Positions 58,635 through 64,000 of a DNA stretch of 64,000 nucleotides are shown here, in pieces. Position 1 is the stretch's first letter, and each line of letters opens with the position of its first letter. Source of the DNA: Cinnamomum chago (taxonomy: Eukaryota > Streptophyta > Magnoliopsida > Laurales > Lauraceae); the NCBI GenBank assembly GCA_038049695.1, contig CP142458.1, positions 59,305,501-59,369,500 of the forward strand, given 5' to 3'. The translations under genes were made by a program, and so were the position numbers. Below the pieces are notes generated by a model. That model searched no databases, was not told where the DNA came from, and was given only the letters and a program-made list of their open reading frames with translations.

Positions 58635-59679
58635 GAACTCTTTGGAGCAAAAGAACAAACACTTGGTGTGCACTACAAAAATAGAGTAACCCAACCTCCA
58701 ACTTAGTAATGTACCATCCAAAATGGATTTATACACTTGGAAACCACACTACAATCTTCTCAAACTCATCAATAAGACTAGAAAAAGTAGTCTTCAAAAT
58801 CTTGCGTCCAACAACCACAAAGAAATTCACATTCCAAACACCCAACACAACAATGACAACAAAATTATAGCCAATGAAAAGAAATGGAATGATTGAAAGA
58901 GATGAAGTAAAGAGTTACCTTGGAGAAAGCTTGAAATCTCAATGAAAATCCTTGGTAGAAAAAGAGAGAATGGAGAGCTAGGGCAAGAGTTGCAATACAA
59001 TGAAAGGAAAGAAAAATAAAAATCAAAACTTAAATGGGGTTGACTGATACATGTCCGATCGATCGGATCTGTAGCTCCGATTGATCAGACCTGGGCCAAA
59101 ATGTGAAAACAGGCCTAATGAGAATAAATGAAAAAAAAAATGAATATTGCACAAACTCAAATCAAAGTAAAAAAGAAATCCCTTAATGATCACACACCAA
59201 AAATTTCATCAAGCATAAGATTGTAAGTGAGAGTGAAGATTTTTTAAAGTTAGTTTGTGCTAGGAAGAATGATAGAATCACACAAAATAGAAGCAACCCT
59301 AGCAAGATAAACAAGCAAAGCTCCCCCTTAATCTTAGGAGTTTTTTTTTTTGTGCTCTTTGAGCTGCTCAGAAAAGAACCATCATAGGTGACTTTCACAC
59401 TAATAAATATGGTAGCCTTTTCTAATGAAACTTTTCAATCATGTAGCTGCTATAACACATACTCGTAGGTAGCCATAATCCTCCAGTTTTTAGTTTATTT
59501 TGTTTTATGCCAGGAGTGAAGATCTAAAATTATGCAGCAAAACCATAACCATCAAACTATGAGTTTGTTAGTGCAGTGAAATATGAATCTCGAACTTGGC
59601 AAAAAAAATAATTCAATGAATCACAAGCTAGGAAATCAATAATGAACAATGAATGATAGCGCGAAAAAAAAAAAAAGAA
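58635..59679 (-). other. SIRE spacer between RNase H and the env-like ORF
   Basis: Non-coding with short ORFs only. It holds one more pair of palindromic words at 59053-59091 (ccgatcgatcgg, ccgattgatcag) like those in the LTR. Confidence 0.65.
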
Positions 59680-61060
59680 TCATGGGTATGAGCAAATGCC
59701 AAAGGACTTACGGAGGGAGTCAAACCTAGTAGAGTCCAAGGGTTTTGTGAGTAAATCAGCCAGTTGATTTTCGGTAGAGATTTGCTCCAAGCATATGATT
59801 TTCTCTTTGACCAAATCTCTGATGAAATGATGCCTTATGTCTATGTGTTTGGTTCTAGAATGTTGTACCGGGTTTTTAGAGAAGTCAATAGCACTTTTGC
59901 TATCACAATAAACTACCATTGTGGTTTGATCAATGCCGTAATCAAATAGCATTTGTTTCATCCATAACAATTGTGTGCAACAGCTTCCAGCTGCTATGTA
60001 TTCGGCCTCGGCTGTAGATAAAGAGGTTGAAGTTTGTTTCTTGCTATGCCATGCAATATTCAAATTGTTGCCAATAAGAAAACAACCCACTGATGTGCTT
60101 TTTCTATCATCAACACAACCTACCTAGTCAACATCGGAGAAACCTACAACATTCATGTTAGTATCTCTGGAAAGCCATATTCCAAACCCAGTGGTGCCAC
60201 TAACATATTTTAGAATCCTCTTGACAGCTTAGGCATGTGACTCCTTAGGTCTTTCTTGATATTTGGCACAAACACAAACACTGAAAGAGATGTCTAGTTT
60301 GCTAGCAATTAGGTACAACAAACTGCCTATCATGCTGCGATACAGTCTTTCATCGAAGTCTTTCCCGGAAGAGTCTAAGCTCAGCTTGACAGCGGTGCTC
60401 ATAGGTGTACTGGAGCGCTTAGATGAGTTCATCCCAAATTTCTTCAAAATATTTTGAGCATATTTAGTTTGAGAAAGAAATATCCTGTTCTCGCATTGTT
60501 TGATTTAAAGACCTAGAAAGAATGATAGTTCTCCGACCATTCTCATTTCAAATTCTTTTGACATACATGTGGTAAAGGATTTAGACAAATTTTCAAATGT
60601 GGATCTGAAAACAATATCATCCACATAAATTTGAGCAATGAGGATATTGTTTCTCTCTCTCTCTCTCTCTTGATGAATAAGGTTTTATCCACACTGCCTC
60701 TTTGGAAAGAGTTTTCTAGCAAGAAGGTAGTCAGTCTTTCATACCATGCTCGGGGAGCCTGCTTCAAACCATTCAAGGCTTTGTTCAATTTAAAAACATG
60801 ATCAAGAAAATGAGGATCCTAGAAACCTTTAGGTTGTTCAATAGACACCTCCTCATTCAAATAACCATTCAAGAAAGCACTCTTGACATCCATCTGATAT
60901 AACTTGGTTTTCAAGGAACAACCTACTGCTAATAGAATACGAAAGGACTCAAGACGAGCAATAGGTGCAAATGTTTCATCAAAATCGATTCCCTCTGCCT
61001 ATGTGTAGCCCTGGGCAACTAGTCTGACCTTATTTCTAATGACTTGTCCAAGTTCATCGG
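59680..61060 (-). pseudogene. SIRE reverse transcriptase and RNase H, decayed
   Basis: RT: EGIDFDETFAPIARLES (about 61005), the KSAFLNGYLNEEV block, then LNGLKQAPRAWYERLTTFLL (60788 down) and AQIYVDDI, the catalytic motif. Just ahead of it a (CT)n run (60652-60670) breaks the frame. 60447-60229 is the connection (RLYRSMIGSLLYLIASKLDI). 60090-59680 is RNase H with STAEAEYIAAGSCCTQLLWM, VVYCDSKSAIDFSKNPV and HIDIRHHFIRDLV, intact over 136 aa to a natural stop. Confidence 0.88.
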
Positions 61061-61515
61061 TTTTGTTTTTGAAAATTCATTTTGTCCAGATGACATGGGT
61101 GTTAGAAGGCCTTGGGACAACTTCCCAAACACTATTACACTCAAATTGACCTAACTCCTCATGCATGGCATTAATCCGGGAGTCATCAATAAGCGCTTCA
61201 TTGACATTTTTTGGTTCAAGAGAGGAAACATAACACAAAAAATTTAACTCATTTTGTACATGATTTCAAGTTTTTAATGGAGCATGTATATCCCCAATGA
61301 TTTTTTCAAGAGGGTGATCTTTGATTAACTGAACTTTTTGAGATCTAGAATGTACTTCCTTGCTTTGAGAAAGTTGATGAGTTGGTGTTTCCGGAGCAGA
61401 ACTTTTCAATTTTGATCCAGACACCTCAACTTCAGATTCTAAGTTTGTATCAGGAGCAACAACATCTTTCAGCTGGTGTTGCTAGATCTTCCGGTTCCTT
61501 GCTTTGTTTTCCTTC

Positions 61516-62620
61516 TTACTCAACCTGCTGAGAAGAAATAAGAGTTAGTGGGAATTCATCTTCATCATCAGAAAAATAAGAAGGTCCAGCATCATCTATG
61601 ACGACATTGATAGATTCCATGACCATAGAATTACGCAAATGAAATACTCGGTAAGCTTTACTATTTAAAGAATACCGAAGAAAAATCCCTTCCTTGATTC
61701 GGGAGTCAAAATTTTTGAGATGCTCTCGGTCTTTCAAGATATAATACTTACTCCTGAAGGTTTTGAAATATTTAACAGTAGGTTTTCTACCATTCCATAA
61801 TTCATAGGGTGTATTTTTTGTTCAAGCCCTGATGTATACTCGGTTGATCACATAGACAGCGGTGTTTACTGCCTCAGCCCAAAACCTTTGAGGCACTTTC
61901 TTCCTATGGATCATGACATGAGCCATTTCCTGTACAACCCGATTTTCCCTTTCAACAACTCCATTTTGCTAAGGAGTTTTAGGAGCAGAGAACTCATGTT
62001 TTATGCCATTCTTAGTACAAAAAGAATTAAAAGATGAGTTCTGAAACTCAGTTCCATGATCGGATCTGATTCTTGCAATTCCGCCAAATTGATCGCCTTT
62101 ATCTGCAATAAGTTGAAGCCATAAGTGATAAAAGACATCAAAAGTTTCAGATTTATCTCTAAGAAAGCGAACTCAAGTGAATATATAGAAATCATCAATA
62201 GTGAGAAAAATATACTTTTTACCACCAATGCTTTCAAATTGAAAAGGACCCATTAGATCCATATGAAGCAACTCTAATGGTCTTTTGGTGGTAATCATAT
62301 CCAATTCCATATGTGGTGCTTTAATTTGTTTCCACAGTTGGCAAGGACCACAAACATGGTTATGGGGCTTCTGAATTTTGGGGAGTCCTCGAACCAATTC
62401 TTGCTTAGAGAGTTTTTCTAAACCAGTATGGTTAATGTGTCTTAGCCTTTGATGCCATAGATCAACATCATTAACGATAGCAGACTTGCAGTTCAAGTTA
62501 TTTTCATTAACAACCACATAATAATTATCGGAATTCTTTTTACCAGAAAGAACATTTTTCCATGACCATTGACAATAGTGCAAGTATTTAGAGAGAAGTG
62601 AACTTCATTTCCAGAATTGA
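61516..62620 (-). pseudogene. SIRE integrase, decayed
   Basis: 62583-62173 carries the zinc-binding GAG-pre-integrase part (LWHQRLRHINHTGLEKLSK ... CGPCQLWKQ, an H-H-C-C pattern) and the start of the core (LELLHMDLMGPFQFES, KYIFLTIDDF). Around 62237-62001 the core is broken. 61737-61516 carries the later block (FDSRIKEGIFLRYSLNSKAYRVF). Stops lie between the blocks. Confidence 0.83.
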
Positions 62621-62789
62621 CTCATACTTAGCAAGCTGGCCCTCAAGCCATCAACCAGAAAAACATTTTTGATAGTTGACATACCTGGAATGTTGACAGA
62701 TCCTTTACTAATGATTTTTTATTTGCTTCCATCTCCGAATTGAACATTACCACCATGATGATTTTCAAGGGATGTGAAAAGAGACTTAT

Positions 62790-64000
62790 CCCTTTACATG
62801 TGTCTAGAGTACCTGCTGTCTAAATACCATACATGTGAACTTTGTGCTCTAAGTGCAGTTAGAACCACATTACAGCAAAGGTCAGTCTTGCGAACCCATT
62901 TGGATTTTGATTTGACCTTATGAGGAGTTAAAATTTTCTTCCTCCGTTCGTTACGAAGTTTGTTACGCAATTTGTTGCAATGTGGCCTAATATGATCAAT
63001 GATTCCACAATAGTGACAAGTCGGAACATATTTGCGATGAGGAATATGCTTTTTGGGTGTGGAGTTTACATGTGTAGGATGATAAACAACATGTTCGATG
63101 GCAAACAATGCATTTCCCTGAACGAATTTACCTGGGTTGTTTGAAGTGGATGCACGATAATCAAATCCAAGGTCATACATATTTGCGTACCCAGAATTTC
63201 ATCAAGTTTCTTCGACCCTTTGTTCATTCGATTAAGATCATCTTTGGTTAAGACTAATTCAGAGGTAGCCATCTTTAGTTTTCCAGAAATGTCAGCTTTT
63301 TCTTCTTTGCAGGAATCCATATCCTTATTTAGGATTAGTATCTCCTTGTGGGCTTTGACAGATTGCTCATGAAGTATGTTAAATTCTTTCCTTGCATCAA
63401 TCATCTCGTTAGATAGAATTGTACGCTGTGATTTAAGTTGAGATACTTTACCTTGGGCTTCATGGAGTTCAGCCTTAAGAACAAGATTTTCTTTTTCAGC
63501 TATCTTCCATTTTCCTTTCAGAATGTCATTCAATTGAATCATCCTCCTTAAGTGTTTGAGAAGACTTTCATATGCTTGTACTAAATCCTACTCATTATCT
63601 GATAAGGAATTAAAATCCTCTGAAATAATATCATCAGATTTTTCCACAACATCCTGCAGAAAAGAATCGTTATATCTTGACATAAAAGCCATAAACTTTC
63701 CATGATCAGGTGATGAGAGTTCAGGTTCAGTATCATTGCCATCTTGATCTAAATCATCATCCCAGGTGACATTCAAAACCTTTCCTTGAGTTCTGAAGGT
63801 TCTATTGACACATTGCAATGCATAGTGACCAGTACCTTTGCATTCATAACAGTGAGTACTCTTAGAAGGGATTTTGGATACATTTTTCTCAGAGTTTTGA
63901 CTAGTTATGGTTTTAAAAGAAGAAGTAGGCTTATTCTGCCCTTTGAAAATTTGAGAAGATTTTTTAAAACCCTTTTTAAAATCCTTTTTATCATCTTTCA
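62790..64000 (-). pseudogene. SIRE gag C-terminal part and protease
   Basis: Zinc knuckle CYECKGTGHYALQC (C-x2-C-x4-H-x4-C, 63858-63814) is followed by NRTFRTQGKVLNVTWDD. 63542-63200 is a long likely coiled coil (ENLVLKAELHEAQGKVSQLK to KKLDEILG). After a frameshift comes a second knuckle CHYCGIIDHIRPHC (62794-63180). The protease follows with WYLDSRYSRHM, where family members have D-S-G: the catalytic Gly is Arg. The N-terminal part of gag is right of the window. Confidence 0.83.

Larger units (their letters stand above)
56382..64000 (-). mobile_element. SIRE-lineage Ty1/copia retrotransposon, decayed, runs off the window
   Basis: Minus strand order: gag, protease, integrase, RT, RNase H, env-like ORF, polypurine tract, 3' LTR. 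The env-like ORF after pol and the coiled-coil gag with a zinc knuckle are known features of SIRE (Maximus) elements. Stops and frameshifts occur in every domain. The element interrupts the repeat block at about 56381. The 5' LTR is beyond the right edge, so the target duplication (5 bases before 56382 are gtccg) cannot be checked. Confidence 0.9.

Noticed and set aside
1..64000. Integrated plant pararetrovirus (caulimovirus) sequence
   Set aside because: All RT/RNase H regions come with integrase and LTRs in the order of Ty3 or Ty1 elements; no movement protein or viral coat domains seen.

Overview
The window is nuclear DNA of a flowering plant. The evidence is spliced genes with GT-AG introns and TATA boxes, plant-lineage retrotransposons of both superfamilies (Ty3 Tat and Tekay, Ty1 SIRE), hAT and Harbinger-type DNA transposons, tRNA-derived SINEs and a LINE fragment. 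The one cytochrome P450 looks closest to CYP80, a family best known from magnoliids and basal eudicots, so such a host is plausible but not proven. There are no rRNA or tRNA genes and no prokaryotic content.

Layout. 1-17636: a Tat-lineage Ty3 retrotransposon on the minus strand (5' LTR at the right, antisense ORF at the left, 3' LTR outside the window). Its integrase is split by a 5'-truncated Tekay-type Ty3 element (2536-about 11675), and that element's own integrase is split by a solo LTR of the same family (6508-9588, TSD CAAGG). 17637-27590: a decayed BAHD acyltransferase gene (copy 1, minus), broken by a 2.7-kb solo LTR (TSD GCAAT), a 90-bp mini-LTR (TSD ACACT), a compound hAT element (TSD GGTAGCGC), a poly-G tract and a lost splice acceptor. 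27591-38273: gene-free DNA with a Harbinger-like element, three SINEs and a probable MITE. 38347-40595: an apparently intact two-exon P450 (482 aa). 41725-47810: BAHD copy 2 (minus), apparently intact (454 aa, HAVGD and DFGWG present) with a 4.7-kb intron full of transposons. 48658-49071: LINE reverse-transcriptase fragment. 49653-51311: BAHD copy 3 (plus), with normal exon structure but a premature stop in exon 2. 51583-56381: a Ty3 gag-protease remnant with its primer-binding site, then a scrambled block of LTR pieces. 56382-64000: a SIRE-type Ty1/copia element on the minus strand with a 3' LTR, an env-like ORF and decayed RNase H, RT, integrase, protease and gag, running off the right edge.

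Biology. The host content is one P450 and three BAHD paralogues. Copies 1 and 2 are parts of one segmental duplication that includes introns and flanks; copy 3 is head-to-head with copy 2. P450 plus BAHD is a common pairing in plant specialised metabolism, so P450 + copy 2 is a candidate small biosynthetic cluster with two dead or altered relatives. Copies 1 and 3 share a Gln in place of the catalytic His of HXXXD, while copy 2 has His. The most unusual non-coding structure is an array of about six GGTCGACC-based hairpin units in each long Tekay LTR, paralleled by a GATCGATC-based cluster in the unrelated SIRE LTR.
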